The position numbers were made by a program, and so were the translations under genes. A stretch of DNA of 64,000 nt from positions 1,860,001 through 1,924,000 of the forward strand of contig JAXGYU010000001.1 in the NCBI GenBank assembly GCA_040772085.1. Reading direction: 5' to 3'. This document shows positions 36,484-46,159 of the stretch, piece after piece. Source of the stretch: JAXGMV01 sp040772085. Lineage in GTDB: Bacteria > Chloroflexota > Anaerolineae > Anaerolineales > Anaerolineaceae. Position 1 is the first letter of the stretch, and every line of letters begins with the position of its first letter. The notes under the pieces are model-generated. The model did not search any database and was not told the DNA's origin. It was given only the letters and a program-made list of their open reading frames with translations.

Positions 36484-38034
36484 ATGTTCGAACAACAGGC
36501 TAAACAGTTTCTGCGCAAACATCTATTGACCATGGTTTTTATTGGAATGGCTGTATCTGCTTTCCTGGTGATTATTTATTTAAGATTTGAGGCGTATCGT
36601 GCCTGGCGGTACACATCCGACCTTTTTTCTTTTTATTCAGCAATGCGTGAAACAGCCAGAGGAAATATTGGTCTTGAATTCATTTATGGTAATGCCTTCG
36701 GAGATCATGGCTATTTCTTCCTGATTCTGATGTCACCACTTTATCTGCTATTCAAGGCAAAGTCCATATACTTCTTGCTTGCCGCTGCTGCAGTTTCCTA
36801 TCTGATTTCGGCAATCGCACTTTATTTTACGCTCAAGCGTTTTACCAAGCCAACGGTAGCCTTCCTGCTCGGGATGATTTATGTATTAGGTTACAGATAT
36901 ATCTTCCAGGGCTTATTTGAAGATATTTACGGAATGCATCCTGAAACGGTTAGCGGTTTTATATTAGTCCTCATTACTTGTATATTCCTTCTAAGCTGTC
37001 CGCCCAGACTACCGGCGGTCAGGATAGGAATCCCGTTACTTTTTATATTCTACGTGTCTTTAAAAGAAGAGATGGCATTATTAGCTGTTCTCTATCTGGC
37101 GATTATCTATTGGATGACTAAAGAGAAAGGCTATTTATCTGGTCTAATCATCGCTGCTATCTTTGTGATTATCGATTTTTCCCTGATTGCCTATTTTAGA
37201 ACGCCGTATAACCGGACCAACGCGATATTATTTCAACAAGTACTGGAGTATCACAAAAACGCATCACTCTTTGAACACTTTGTCATTACCCTTTCCCCAC
37301 GAGACGAATTCATAGCGTATTGGCTGTTCGTTTTAATTAGCATTCCTGCTTTCATGTTCCTGACAAAATTAACAGTAAAGAAACAACCTTTTATTATCGC
37401 ACTCTATGCATGCGGTATCTCTAAGATGTTGTTCAGTTATGTGACATTCGATTTTAACCTGCTCCAGTGGCATAATCTTTCGGGGGTCGTGATGTGCGTG
37501 GCTGCTCTGATTCTGAGCCTAGCCTTTTTACCTTCGGAATGGGAAAAGCAACTTTATATAAGCTCAATGTTACTTGTAATTATCGCTGTGGTAACCTTCA
37601 TTAGATTTGATATACCTCATATTTATTGGACGCATTCGAAAAGTATTGATTTCATAAACCGAATCTCTGCTTATACCATAGATCTCGATAGAATTCGCCA
37701 ACGGGTTGATCCGATGAGGATTGTTGCGATTCAGGGTTTTTCAACACGCGCCTGGATATACCATCGATTTACATCCTATCCGATTGGCGTTGATTCTCGC
37801 CCAATAGGCATTGCGGATTACGCAGTATTGCCACTTGGCGACGCAAAGGTATTTTGGCGGGGTTTAATTCCCCAAAATGATACAGAGGTCGTATCTCCAA
37901 GCTTTGTTGAGACTGACAGAAATGAGTATTTTGTTTTATACACCCGGACTTCTCTGACTGCTGAAGAACGGAAAGTACGTAACTCATTTCTAAAATTTGG
38001 TATTCCGGAAGAACTTCCGGAAACATCCAATTGA
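36484..38034 (+). CDS. DUF2079 membrane protein (1 of 3)
   Basis: A 516-residue protein with about 11-12 hydrophobic helices. The first outside loop has SDLFSFYSAMRETARG (about 40-55) with an Asp where GT-C glycosyltransferases have their catalytic acid, then GNAFGDHGYFFLILMSPLYLL; later LFEDIYGMHPETVSG, SLKEEMALLAV and YFRTPYNRTNA. DUF2079 is an uncharacterised family with GT-C-like layout; a lipid-linked sugar transferase is a reasonable inference. No Shine-Dalgarno site is seen. The coding sequence is AT-richer than the rest of the window. Paralogues at 38192 and 40418. Confidence 0.82.
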   Translation: MFEQQAKQFLRKHLLTMVFIGMAVSAFLVIIYLRFEAYRAWRYTSDLFSFYSAMRETARGNIGLEFIYGNAFGDHGYFFLILMSPLYLLFKAKSIYFLLAAAAVSYLISAIALYFTLKRFTKPTVAFLLGMIYVLGYRYIFQGLFEDIYGMHPETVSGFILVLITCIFLLSCPPRLPAVRIGIPLLFIFYVSLKEEMALLAVLYLAIIYWMTKEKGYLSGLIIAAIFVIIDFSLIAYFRTPYNRTNAILFQQVLEYHKNASLFEHFVITLSPRDEFIAYWLFVLISIPAFMFLTKLTVKKQPFIIALYACGISKMLFSYVTFDFNLLQWHNLSGVVMCVAALILSLAFLPSEWEKQLYISSMLLVIIAVVTFIRFDIPHIYWTHSKSIDFINRISAYTIDLDRIRQRVDPMRIVAIQGFSTRAWIYHRFTSYPIGVDSRPIGIADYAVLPLGDAKVFWRGLIPQNDTEVVSPSFVETDRNEYFVLYTRTSLTAEERKVRNSFLKFGIPEELPETSN

Positions 38035-38191
38035 GGAAACAAGGATATTTACGATACTGTGTTTGTCCAAACGGGTAGATTTCGGTTTATCGCCCACCTT
38101 AAAACAGTCATTATTTTTTGTTCTACTAACTTTTCAATAATATTGGCATAGTGGTTAAAATTAACTGATTTATGAGACAACATTTCCAACA

Positions 38192-39775
38192 ATGACTAGA
38201 TTCCGTGAAGTCAAGCAAAGGACAGTTTCGTTCATGTTCAATGACAAGGTCCATGCTTTTCTTGTCATCTCGACAGTAACGACGTTACTTGCAATTCTAA
38301 TCTGGCTGAAATTTGATGGATATCGCGCTTGGAGATACTTTTCTGATCTCTTCTCGTTCTTCTCAGTGATTCGAGAGACAGCACGGGGATTTATTGGATT
38401 GGATTTTGTTTATGGCAATGCTTTTGGGGACCACGCATACTGGTTTTTACTCGTCATATCACCCCTTTATCACCTGTTCAAATCGCAGGTAGTCTATATC
38501 CTGCTTGCCGCAGCCCCCATTGCTTACTGGGCTTCAGCCATTCTCCTATACTTTACGCTCCGTCTGTTCACGCAAAAGGTTACCGCTTTATTTATTGCGC
38601 TCACCTACACAATCGGTTACCACCATATCTTCAGAGGGTTGTTCGAAGAAGTGTTCGGCATGCATCCTGAGATCGTGGCAGGATTCGTCTTGGTTATCAT
38701 TGTCTGTCTGATGTTGATAAGAAATAATCGAACTGATATCAATGTAAACACTCAACGACTGGATAGTATGGTTTTTGCGCTATTTGTTTTGTATGCGTTG
38801 TTGAAAGAAGAAATGGTTTTGTTGATGGTGGCCTATTGGGCGGTGATATTCTTGCTAACCCGGAAGAAGAGCGCTCTGGTCTGGCTGATTTTATCGATTG
38901 CTCTCCTGATCATTGACCTTGCGCTGATTCAGTACTTCAGGACACCTTATAACCGAACCAATGAACTGTTGCTAGCGAATTTTATTTCGAGATTGCAGAG
39001 CCGACCGTTAGTTAATTTTCTCTTCTACAATTATGATTCTGGTGTTCTTGAATGGCCATTTTGGGCATTCGTTACTGGATCAACGCTTCTATTCACATTC
39101 ATAATAAAATTTACGAAAAAAGTTTATCCACCTGTGATAGCGTTGTTCGTTTGCGGTATCGCAAAATTATTAATTGGAATACTGGTCACCGACTTTAATC
39201 TAATTTCCTGGCACAATTATTCTGGCTTGGTAATGGTATTGGCTTCACTGCAATTGGCGGTTGGCCTATTATCTAAAAAAAATCCGAAGATTTCTTTGGC
39301 AGTTTCGGCACTGCTCGTTAGTATATCTCTGTTCACATTTATCAAGTTTGATCTGGATTACATCTACTGGAACTATGCCAAGAATGTTGACTCGAGATAT
39401 AGGATTGCGATCTTCTCTGACGATTTCAATGCAATTCGATCACAGGTAGATCCGATGCGTGTCACATCCATACAGAGCTATTCAGCAAGGTCATGGATCA
39501 ACTATCGCAATAACTTTTACCCGCATCGAGAAAATGTCAGCCCTTTCGAGATCGCTGATTACATTGTATTGCCCTTGGGTGAGGCGGAGAAATTCTGGAG
39601 ACTGGCTGAAGTGCCATTTACAGAGAAGGACATCCCTGAGAACTTCGCTGAAAAAGACCGTAACGATAATTTTGTTCTCTATCAACGTACGGCCTTTTCT
39701 CAGCGTGATCTCGAAACACGGGCATATTTTGCCAGATACGATGTCCCCCAAGATCTGCCACCGTGGCCAAAGTAG
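38192..39775 (+). CDS. DUF2079 membrane protein (2 of 3)
   Basis: A 527-residue paralogue of the preceding gene; blocks in common include FDGYRAWRYFSDLFSF, GLDFVYGNAFGDHAYWFLL, GYHHIFRGLFEEVFGMHPEI, LLKEEMVLL and YFRTPYNRTNE. Same topology, same candidate acidic residue in SDLFSF. No clear Shine-Dalgarno. The DJ-1/PfpI gene follows after 16 bases and is probably on the same message. Confidence 0.82.
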   Translation: MTRFREVKQRTVSFMFNDKVHAFLVISTVTTLLAILIWLKFDGYRAWRYFSDLFSFFSVIRETARGFIGLDFVYGNAFGDHAYWFLLVISPLYHLFKSQVVYILLAAAPIAYWASAILLYFTLRLFTQKVTALFIALTYTIGYHHIFRGLFEEVFGMHPEIVAGFVLVIIVCLMLIRNNRTDINVNTQRLDSMVFALFVLYALLKEEMVLLMVAYWAVIFLLTRKKSALVWLILSIALLIIDLALIQYFRTPYNRTNELLLANFISRLQSRPLVNFLFYNYDSGVLEWPFWAFVTGSTLLFTFIIKFTKKVYPPVIALFVCGIAKLLIGILVTDFNLISWHNYSGLVMVLASLQLAVGLLSKKNPKISLAVSALLVSISLFTFIKFDLDYIYWNYAKNVDSRYRIAIFSDDFNAIRSQVDPMRVTSIQSYSARSWINYRNNFYPHRENVSPFEIADYIVLPLGEAEKFWRLAEVPFTEKDIPENFAEKDRNDNFVLYQRTAFSQRDLETRAYFARYDVPQDLPPWPK

Positions 39776-39791
39776 GTGTTGAAGGAACCTA

Positions 39792-40370
39792 ATGAAAAAA
39801 GTCTTATTATTACTCGCCAATGGCTTTGAGATTTATGAAGCCGCCGCATTCATCGACGTCTTCGGTTGGAATTTAGTAGATGGCGATAAGTCTACCCAGC
39901 TCTACACTGTTGGATTAACACGTGATGTGCGATCGAGTTTTAATCAGCGGATTGTGGTGGATTTTACCCTCGATCAGGTGTCCGCAGCCGACTTCGAAGC
40001 TTTGGCGATCCCGGGCGGATTTGAAGAATTTGGCTTCTACACAGACGCCTATTCCGCAGATTTCCTGACATTGATTCGCGACTTTCACGAGCAAGGCAAG
40101 CCAATTGCGAGTATCTGTGTGGGAGCCTTACCGGTCGCCAGGAGCGGCATTCTGGACGGGAAACGGGCAACGACGTACCAGCTCAACCCGGCCCGACCAC
40201 AGGCATTATCGCAATTCGGTGCGATAATTACCCCGGAGAAAGTGGTTGAGGATGATCACGTCATTACCAGTTGCAACCCGGGTACTGCGATTGACGTTGC
40301 ATTGAAGTTACTGGAAAAACTGACCAGCAAGGAAAATGCCACTCATATTCGTGAGATTATGGGTTTTTGA
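39792..40370 (+). CDS. DJ-1/PfpI family protein
   Basis: A 192-residue class-I glutamine amidotransferase-like protein. Nucleophile elbow ASICVGALPVA with Cys109, conserved acid Glu13 (NGFEIYEAA) and PGGFEEFGFY. Members are glyoxalases, deglycases, chaperones or transcription-factor halves; no DNA-binding or other domain is attached here. Preceded by AAGGAA. Lies between the second and third DUF2079 genes, which is hard to explain by known pathways. Confidence 0.88.
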   Translation: MKKVLLLLANGFEIYEAAAFIDVFGWNLVDGDKSTQLYTVGLTRDVRSSFNQRIVVDFTLDQVSAADFEALAIPGGFEEFGFYTDAYSADFLTLIRDFHEQGKPIASICVGALPVARSGILDGKRATTYQLNPARPQALSQFGAIITPEKVVEDDHVITSCNPGTAIDVALKLLEKLTSKENATHIREIMGF

Positions 40371-40417
40371 CGGGTCAAGGGGTTTGAGAAAATTGTACAC
40401 TGAATAGTACCGTGACA

Positions 40418-42001
40418 ATGGACAAGTCTGCACCACACTCAAAGGGTTCCAAAGGTCGGTTAGCCTCGATCATCCTGCCAATCCTCTTTATTGCGTTGGC
40501 AAGTGGTGTGTTCATTAGTCTCGTCTACCTGAAATTTGATACCTTTCGCAATTGGCGCTATGAGTACGATCTATTTTCTTTCAACACCGCCATCACGGAA
40601 ACAGCCAAAGGTCACATTGGACTGGATTTTGAGTATGGCAACACCTTTGGGGACCATGCTTATCTGTTTGTTCTCCTCCTCGCCCCACTGAAGTACATCC
40701 TCGGCTCGCGGATGATCTACCTGTTGCTCAGTCTGGCAGCAATCGCGCATTATTTATCTTCGCTTGTCTTCTTCTATTTTGTTACTCGCCGGACATCCTG
40801 TTTTTTTGGGTTTACACTCAGCGTTGTATATTTGATTGGTTTTACTTACATCCTCCAGGGGCTTTTGGAAGATGTTTGGGGCATGCACCCGGATACGCTG
40901 GCTGGTTTTTTGCTCGTCGCCGTTACCTGCTTTTACCTAATGCTCGATGATTCCAACTTGGCTAGGAAATGGCGCAGGCTCGTGCAGGTAATGCTGGCGA
41001 TCACGCTGATCCTATTCTTATCGCTCAAAGAAGAAATGGTGATTCTGGCAATCATCTATTTTGCCATCGTCGCAATCAGCAAGCGGAGCAAGCGTTTCGC
41101 TATAATAGCTACCGCAATGGTAGTTCTTTTAGTGTTTGACTTTCAGTTTATCGAATGGTTCCGTACACCATATAATCGCACGAACGCCAAGTTAATCCTG
41201 GGTTTTCTGGGTTTTCTGAAAGGCGCTGGATTTATAGGACTATTTCTGGACCAAAAACCCGGACTGCAAATCCTGGACTGGTTCTGGATATTCATTACAA
41301 GCAGCAGCGCTTTTTTTGCGGCATTTTCCGCAATGGTGAAGCGAAGCAATGCTTTCATCATTGCCTTGTTTCTCACGGGTATCGCCAAGTTACTGATCAG
41401 TCTCGTTACCTTTGACCCCGACTTGTATACTTGGCACAACATACCGGGTGTGACGATGGTAGTTGCTGCCGTATTATTGCAACTGGCTGAAGTGTACCGG
41501 ACCAAGCCAAAGCTCGCGTATGTATTTGGTCTTGGGTTCATCCTAGCATCAATGCTGTGTTTCGCCGTGGTCGACGTGCCTCAGTACCAATGGCTGTTGT
41601 ATAAAAATTTTGACAAACGGCGCAGGGTTCAGGTGGTCACAAATGACCTTGATGAGGTTAAGAAGTTGATAGACCCGGATAGAGTGGTCGGTGTGCCACC
41701 TTATTCATCGAAACAATGGCTGTCTAACCGCTTCAATTATTACGACTTTGGTTACACAGACCTGCCTGACGGGATATTTGATTACATTATCATTCCCGCG
41801 AGCGATGACGCGATGCGCCTTTCTCTCATCTTTGCGTCACCTGGTGAATCAGATGAGATCTGGAAGTCGTTCCAGGAAGTCTACCGTAACGATAGTTATA
41901 TTCTGCTGCAACGTTATGCTATTGACGAGAAGGCTGCAGACATCAGGGAATTCTTCAGCCGGCACGGGCTGGACCCCTCACTTCCGCCTCCTATTAACTA
42001 A
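40418..42001 (+). CDS. DUF2079 membrane protein (3 of 3)
   Basis: About 527 residues from the ATG (a GTG two codons earlier, 40412, is also possible). Blocks: FDTFRNWRYEYDLFSFNTAITETAKG (YDLFSF holds the candidate acid), GNTFGDHAYLFVLLLAPL, GLLEDVWGMHPDTLAG, LSLKEEMVILAI and WFRTPYNRTNA. Most like the other two in topology; more GC-rich. Its stop is only 26 bases from the convergent M20D gene. No Shine-Dalgarno site is seen. Confidence 0.82.
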   Translation: MDKSAPHSKGSKGRLASIILPILFIALASGVFISLVYLKFDTFRNWRYEYDLFSFNTAITETAKGHIGLDFEYGNTFGDHAYLFVLLLAPLKYILGSRMIYLLLSLAAIAHYLSSLVFFYFVTRRTSCFFGFTLSVVYLIGFTYILQGLLEDVWGMHPDTLAGFLLVAVTCFYLMLDDSNLARKWRRLVQVMLAITLILFLSLKEEMVILAIIYFAIVAISKRSKRFAIIATAMVVLLVFDFQFIEWFRTPYNRTNAKLILGFLGFLKGAGFIGLFLDQKPGLQILDWFWIFITSSSAFFAAFSAMVKRSNAFIIALFLTGIAKLLISLVTFDPDLYTWHNIPGVTMVVAAVLLQLAEVYRTKPKLAYVFGLGFILASMLCFAVVDVPQYQWLLYKNFDKRRRVQVVTNDLDEVKKLIDPDRVVGVPPYSSKQWLSNRFNYYDFGYTDLPDGIFDYIIIPASDDAMRLSLIFASPGESDEIWKSFQEVYRNDSYILLQRYAIDEKAADIREFFSRHGLDPSLPPPIN

Positions 42002-42026
42002 ACTGGAGCAGAGGACGGTAATTATA

Positions 42027-43205
42027 TTAACTGGAACGTGATGCAAAGGCTGCCTTCGCTTGCGCCAGAAAGTCCGGGTTGGAAATCAAATCAAATCCAG
42101 TGAAGGCCAATGCCTTGCCGGCTCGCAATATTGCCTCATCTGCCATCGGTGAACACGCTGCCTGCTGAAACTCCCTGGTATGCAGGCTGAGGCTTGAATC
42201 GTCAGTCACTTTGACCAGCGCGTGAATGGCAGGCAGGACCTGTGAGACATCGCCCATATCGATCGAACCGAATGTATCCGGCGCACGTTTGAACGGACCC
42301 GACCCTAAAGCCAACATATGATCTCTGAATCGTAATGCCATCGGTTCATTGTTGAACATGTCGTCAAAACTGTTTTCGTAGGCAAACATATCAACAGTTG
42401 TGCCGGTTGCACGCGCTGCCGCGTAGGCGCACTCCTTGAACTTGAAGACGACTTCATTGAGGTAGGTACGGTCAGCAGCGCGAATATAAAAGTTGGCTGA
42501 AGTTTCGTCAGGGATAATATTCGCGGCAGCTCCTCCTTTGGTGATGACACCGTGGATCCGTACATCCGGTCTCAGTTGCTGCCTTAACGCGTTCAGGCTG
42601 TTGTAGTGCAAAATCGTTGCATCCAGCGCGTTAATCCCGAGCCAGGGTGAGGCTGCGGCATGCGCAGGTTTTCCATGAAAATTCACTTGCAAGGGATCTA
42701 ATGCCAGGGCTTCAGTCAGGTAATAATTGTCCGTGTAGGGGTGGATCATCAACGCAGCATCAAAATCGGCAAAGACGCCTTTTCGCACCATGACGACTTT
42801 GGCGCCATCCGTCTCTTCGGCTGGTGTACCAATAACACACACCTCACCAGCGTAATCGCTGAGAACCGAAGCCAACCCGATGCCGGCGGTCACGGAAGTT
42901 GTCGATATAATATTGTGCCCGCAGGCATGACCTACATCCGGCAGGGCATCATATTCGGCTAGAAATGCGATTCTTGGCTTGCTGCCCTTACCGGCTTTTC
43001 TGGCGATAAAGGCAGTAGGAATATCCACAAATTCAGTCGTAACCTCGAAGCCGAAATCTTTTAAAGTTTTCGTCAGTAGTTCGGCAGCATAATATTCCTG
43101 ATAGCCAAGCTCAGGGTGAGCGTGTATCTCATGTGAAACATGCAGCAGGGTATCCCGTTGTTCGTCAATAAAATCGTTAATCTGCTGGTGCTCAGGCGAT
43201 AACAT
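42027..43205 (-). CDS. M20D family amidohydrolase (AbgB-like)
   Basis: A 392-residue metal-dependent amidohydrolase. EIHAHPELGYQEYYAAELL, DVGHACGHNIISTTSVTA and GTPAEETDGAKVVMV are the M20D/AbgB signatures (metal ligands Cys/His in ACGHN, Glu-Glu in AEET, His in FHGKPAHAAA). Relatives cleave p-aminobenzoyl-glutamate, N-acyl amino acids or indole conjugates. Third gene of the M20-YfcC-M20D operon. Confidence 0.88.
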   Translation of the reverse strand: MLSPEHQQINDFIDEQRDTLLHVSHEIHAHPELGYQEYYAAELLTKTLKDFGFEVTTEFVDIPTAFIARKAGKGSKPRIAFLAEYDALPDVGHACGHNIISTTSVTAGIGLASVLSDYAGEVCVIGTPAEETDGAKVVMVRKGVFADFDAALMIHPYTDNYYLTEALALDPLQVNFHGKPAHAAASPWLGINALDATILHYNSLNALRQQLRPDVRIHGVITKGGAAANIIPDETSANFYIRAADRTYLNEVVFKFKECAYAAARATGTTVDMFAYENSFDDMFNNEPMALRFRDHMLALGSGPFKRAPDTFGSIDMGDVSQVLPAIHALVKVTDDSSLSLHTREFQQAACSPMADEAILRAGKALAFTGFDLISNPDFLAQAKAAFASRSS

Positions 43206-43307
43206 GGTTTACTCCAATCTAACTTTTCATTGGAGGACAGCACCTGGTGAAATATCAGGCGACTGTCCTCCCATTTGTTAGTTACATATGATAAATCACC
43301 TTGAAAA

Positions 43308-44690
43308 TTAGAATGGTCCGAAGGCGATGATCTGTGCAATGATGATAAACATACCACCCAATGCCAACATGATGAGGAAGAGCGGGGTGTACCATTTGAC
43401 CCACTTCTCATAGGGAATCTTGCCCAGCGCGAGCGCCGCCAGCAGGAAGCCCGAGGTCGGGATGATAATGTTGGTGAAGCCATCGGCGAATTGGTAGATC
43501 AGCACTGCTGTCTGCTGGGTCATGCCGAGCAGGGTCGCCAGAGGCCCCATGATTGGCATTGTCACCGTTGCCATACCGGAGCCCGACGGGATGAGGACGG
43601 AGATGATAAGCTGGACAATGTACATGCCTATTGCTGACAGCGCCGGCGGCAAGCCCTGAACGACGGCTGCCATGGCATGGACGATCGTGTGCAGGATGGA
43701 GCCAGAGCGCAGCACAACCAGCACCGCGCGCGCCAGGCCAACGACTAATGCACCCATGGTCAGCGAGACAGCGCCGTCTACGAACAAATCAGCCATCTTG
43801 TTGATGTTCATGCCGGCGATGATACCCGCGATCAAACCCATGCTCAGGAACAATGCAGCGATCTCCTGAATATACCAACCCCATTTGTTCACACCGTAAA
43901 TAAGAAGCACGAAGGTGAGCAACAAGAGGATCAGGACTGCAATTTGCCTGCCCGACAGGCCTTTATGATCATCCAACGTCAGTTTTTCACGATTTTTGTC
44001 CACTTCGTAAACGACGCTGAGTTCGGGATTCTTCTTGACCTTTTTAGCGTAAGCGTTGATAAAGAAGAAGGCGACCAGAGTGGTAATCACAAAGATCACA
44101 ACACGGTACTCCATGCCGGAGAAGATCGGCAAACCCACGATGCCCTGGGCGATAGCCAGCGTGAACGGGTTCATGAAGGCGCCCGTGAAGCCAGCGCATG
44201 GACCGACCAGGGCCAGCGCGACACCGGTCATCGAGTCATACCCGAGTGCCATAGCGAGTGGAATCAGCATTGGAATGAATACCAATGCCTCCTCAGCCAT
44301 ACCAAACGTGGCGCCACCGAATGAGAACAAGACCACCAGGACGAAGATCAGTGCGGTCTCCAATCCCTTGAGTTTCAGCGCCGCTGATTTGATACCGGCT
44401 TCAATCGCGCCTGTGCCCTGCAGGATGGCGAACGCGCCGGCAATTATGAACAGGAAGAAGATGATATCGGCTGCTTCCGCCATGCCTTTCGGAATGGAGA
44501 GCATCATCTGCCAGGGATCTACCGGTGTACGTTCGACCGCGTGATACGTATTAGGGTCGATCAGTTTTGTCGGTTCTCCATCAGCACCGATTGCAAGGTC
44601 ATATTGATTCGGCGAGATGATGTAGGTCAGGACTGCGGATAACGCGATGATGAGAAACAGAATGACATAGACGTGCGGGAACTTCTTCAT
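43308..44690 (-). CDS. YfcC/ArcD-like (DcuC superfamily) transporter
   Basis: A 460-residue protein with 11-12 helices. FGGATFGMAEEALVFIPMLIPLA, GPCAGFTGAFMNPFTLAIAQGI and IPSGSGMATVTMPIMGPLA plus FTNIIIPTSGFLLAALALGKIPYEKW are the marks of the YfcC family, which includes basic amino-acid antiporters and putative peptide or C4 carriers. It sits between two M20 genes on one strand (gaps 18 and 102), so it likely brings in or exchanges the compound that they hydrolyse. Confidence 0.88.
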   Translation of the reverse strand: MKKFPHVYVILFLIIALSAVLTYIISPNQYDLAIGADGEPTKLIDPNTYHAVERTPVDPWQMMLSIPKGMAEAADIIFFLFIIAGAFAILQGTGAIEAGIKSAALKLKGLETALIFVLVVLFSFGGATFGMAEEALVFIPMLIPLAMALGYDSMTGVALALVGPCAGFTGAFMNPFTLAIAQGIVGLPIFSGMEYRVVIFVITTLVAFFFINAYAKKVKKNPELSVVYEVDKNREKLTLDDHKGLSGRQIAVLILLLLTFVLLIYGVNKWGWYIQEIAALFLSMGLIAGIIAGMNINKMADLFVDGAVSLTMGALVVGLARAVLVVLRSGSILHTIVHAMAAVVQGLPPALSAIGMYIVQLIISVLIPSGSGMATVTMPIMGPLATLLGMTQQTAVLIYQFADGFTNIIIPTSGFLLAALALGKIPYEKWVKWYTPLFLIMLALGGMFIIIAQIIAFGPF

Positions 44691-44708
44691 ACGCTGCTCC
44701 TTCTAATT

Positions 44709-45923
44709 TTAGAATGAATGATTGCAGAAAATGCTCGCAAGCAGGGCATAGACTTGCGTGCACTTAACCAACTCATCAACCTCTACCCACTCATTGGCTG
44801 AGTGGGCGAGAGAAAGGTCGCCAGGACCGAATACTGCGCAGGGGATATGCGCGAAATTGGAGATCAGCGAGGCATCAGTCCAGCCGCCAAACGCTTTTGG
44901 TTCAGACTCATGACCCTGCACCAGCATCAGCGCCTGCTGCAGGTCGCGCACAAGTGGATCATTCACGTCGATTTCCATCGGATAGTGATCCATGGTCGCC
45001 ATGTTGGTATCAATCCGCTCCATGCGGCAGGAAAACCCCGGATGTCGTTCAGTCAGATCGGCGATGATCTGCTGATATTCGCCCAGCACCTGATCCAGCC
45101 GTTCTGCAGGAATCCAGCGCCGGTCGATCTCGAGGGTACAGCGCTCGGCGACCGTGCTTGGCTGTACGCCGCCCTTGATGACGCCTAGGTTCATCACTGC
45201 AGGTCCGATGATCGGATGCACACGTTGTTTGAGGCTCGGCATGAGTGTCTGCTCGACCTCCTGAATGAACTTGCTCGCCATCGAAATGGCATTGATGCCT
45301 TTCTCCGGTGTGCCGCCGTGCGCAGCCTTGCCTAAGAATTCAAAGCGCAGCCATTCCAGACCGCGATGACCGACCATGATCTGCAAGGACGTTGGCTCAC
45401 CAATCACACAACGGTCAGCTTTGGGGCCATGATTGACCAGGTACTCGGTTCCCTCTGACCGGTCCTCCTCATTAATGACCGCCGTGAACAATACATCGCC
45501 AGCGAGGGGGACCTTCTGGTCGCGCAGAATTTTCATCGCAACCATCATGCAGGCCAGCGCGCCTTTCATATCTACGGTGCCTCGGCCATGCAGCTTGCCA
45601 TCACTTAAAAATGGCATGAATGCCGGGAAAGCCATGCTGTTGTCCGGAACAGTGTCGATATGACCATTGAACATCAATGACGGCCCAGTTCCTGAGCCTG
45701 GCATCCTGCAAATCACGTTCGGCCGCCCGTCCAGCACCTCAACGATTTGAGGGGCAAATCCCCAACTTGTGAGAATCTCTGCGATCTTCAGCGCGCATGG
45801 AATTTCGCGCTGAGGTGCATCTCTGTGACTCTCAATTGCCACGAGGGTAGAGGTTACGTCTATCAGCAAGTCCCTGATATCGGTGGTTTTAATTCTTTCA
45901 GTAATCACATCGGTTGGTTCCAT
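44709..45923 (-). CDS. M20 family metallopeptidase, ArgE/DapE-like
   Basis: A 404-residue zinc amidohydrolase. FNGHIDTVPDN (His, Asp), GRGTVDMKGALACMM (Asp) and AVINEEDRSEG (Glu-Glu) form the metal site, and HGGTPEKGINAI marks the dimerisation domain. First gene of the operon with YfcC and M20D. It is different in subfamily from the M20D gene, so the pathway may have two successive amide cleavages. Promoter at 46037-46065. Confidence 0.88.
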   Translation of the reverse strand: MEPTDVITERIKTTDIRDLLIDVTSTLVAIESHRDAPQREIPCALKIAEILTSWGFAPQIVEVLDGRPNVICRMPGSGTGPSLMFNGHIDTVPDNSMAFPAFMPFLSDGKLHGRGTVDMKGALACMMVAMKILRDQKVPLAGDVLFTAVINEEDRSEGTEYLVNHGPKADRCVIGEPTSLQIMVGHRGLEWLRFEFLGKAAHGGTPEKGINAISMASKFIQEVEQTLMPSLKQRVHPIIGPAVMNLGVIKGGVQPSTVAERCTLEIDRRWIPAERLDQVLGEYQQIIADLTERHPGFSCRMERIDTNMATMDHYPMEIDVNDPLVRDLQQALMLVQGHESEPKAFGGWTDASLISNFAHIPCAVFGPGDLSLAHSANEWVEVDELVKCTQVYALLASIFCNHSF

Positions 45924-46036
45924 AACATAGCTTCCGTGTGGGAGATTAATTAAAAAATGCAGGCGGGCACCTGATGGTTTCCTTCCTGTTGTTATTTACT
46001 TGTCCTTCTGCGTTGGAGGATGAAAATACTATCAAT

Positions 46037-46065
46037 ATATTATCAACAATAACCCGCCAGGTCAA
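46037..46065 (-). promoter_or_regulatory. promoter of the M20-YfcC-M20D operon
   Basis: On the minus strand TTGACC (46065-46060), 17-base spacer, TAATAT (46042-46037). The leader is about 110 bases. Confidence 0.7.
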
Positions 46066-46109
46066 TTAAAAATATTGAATATGACAACTTCAATCCAATA
46101 AATAAGCAA

Positions 46110-46143
46110 AAAACCCAGGCGTTAGTAGCGCCTGGGTTTTTAT
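46110..46143 (-). terminator. terminator of the nifJ-dhod-like operon
   Basis: 12-bp perfect stem (46110-46121 with 46129-46140) followed by A/T runs on both sides. It lies 17 bases beyond the last stop. Confidence 0.85.
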
Positions 46144-46159
46144 TTACTGGCAGTATCGA

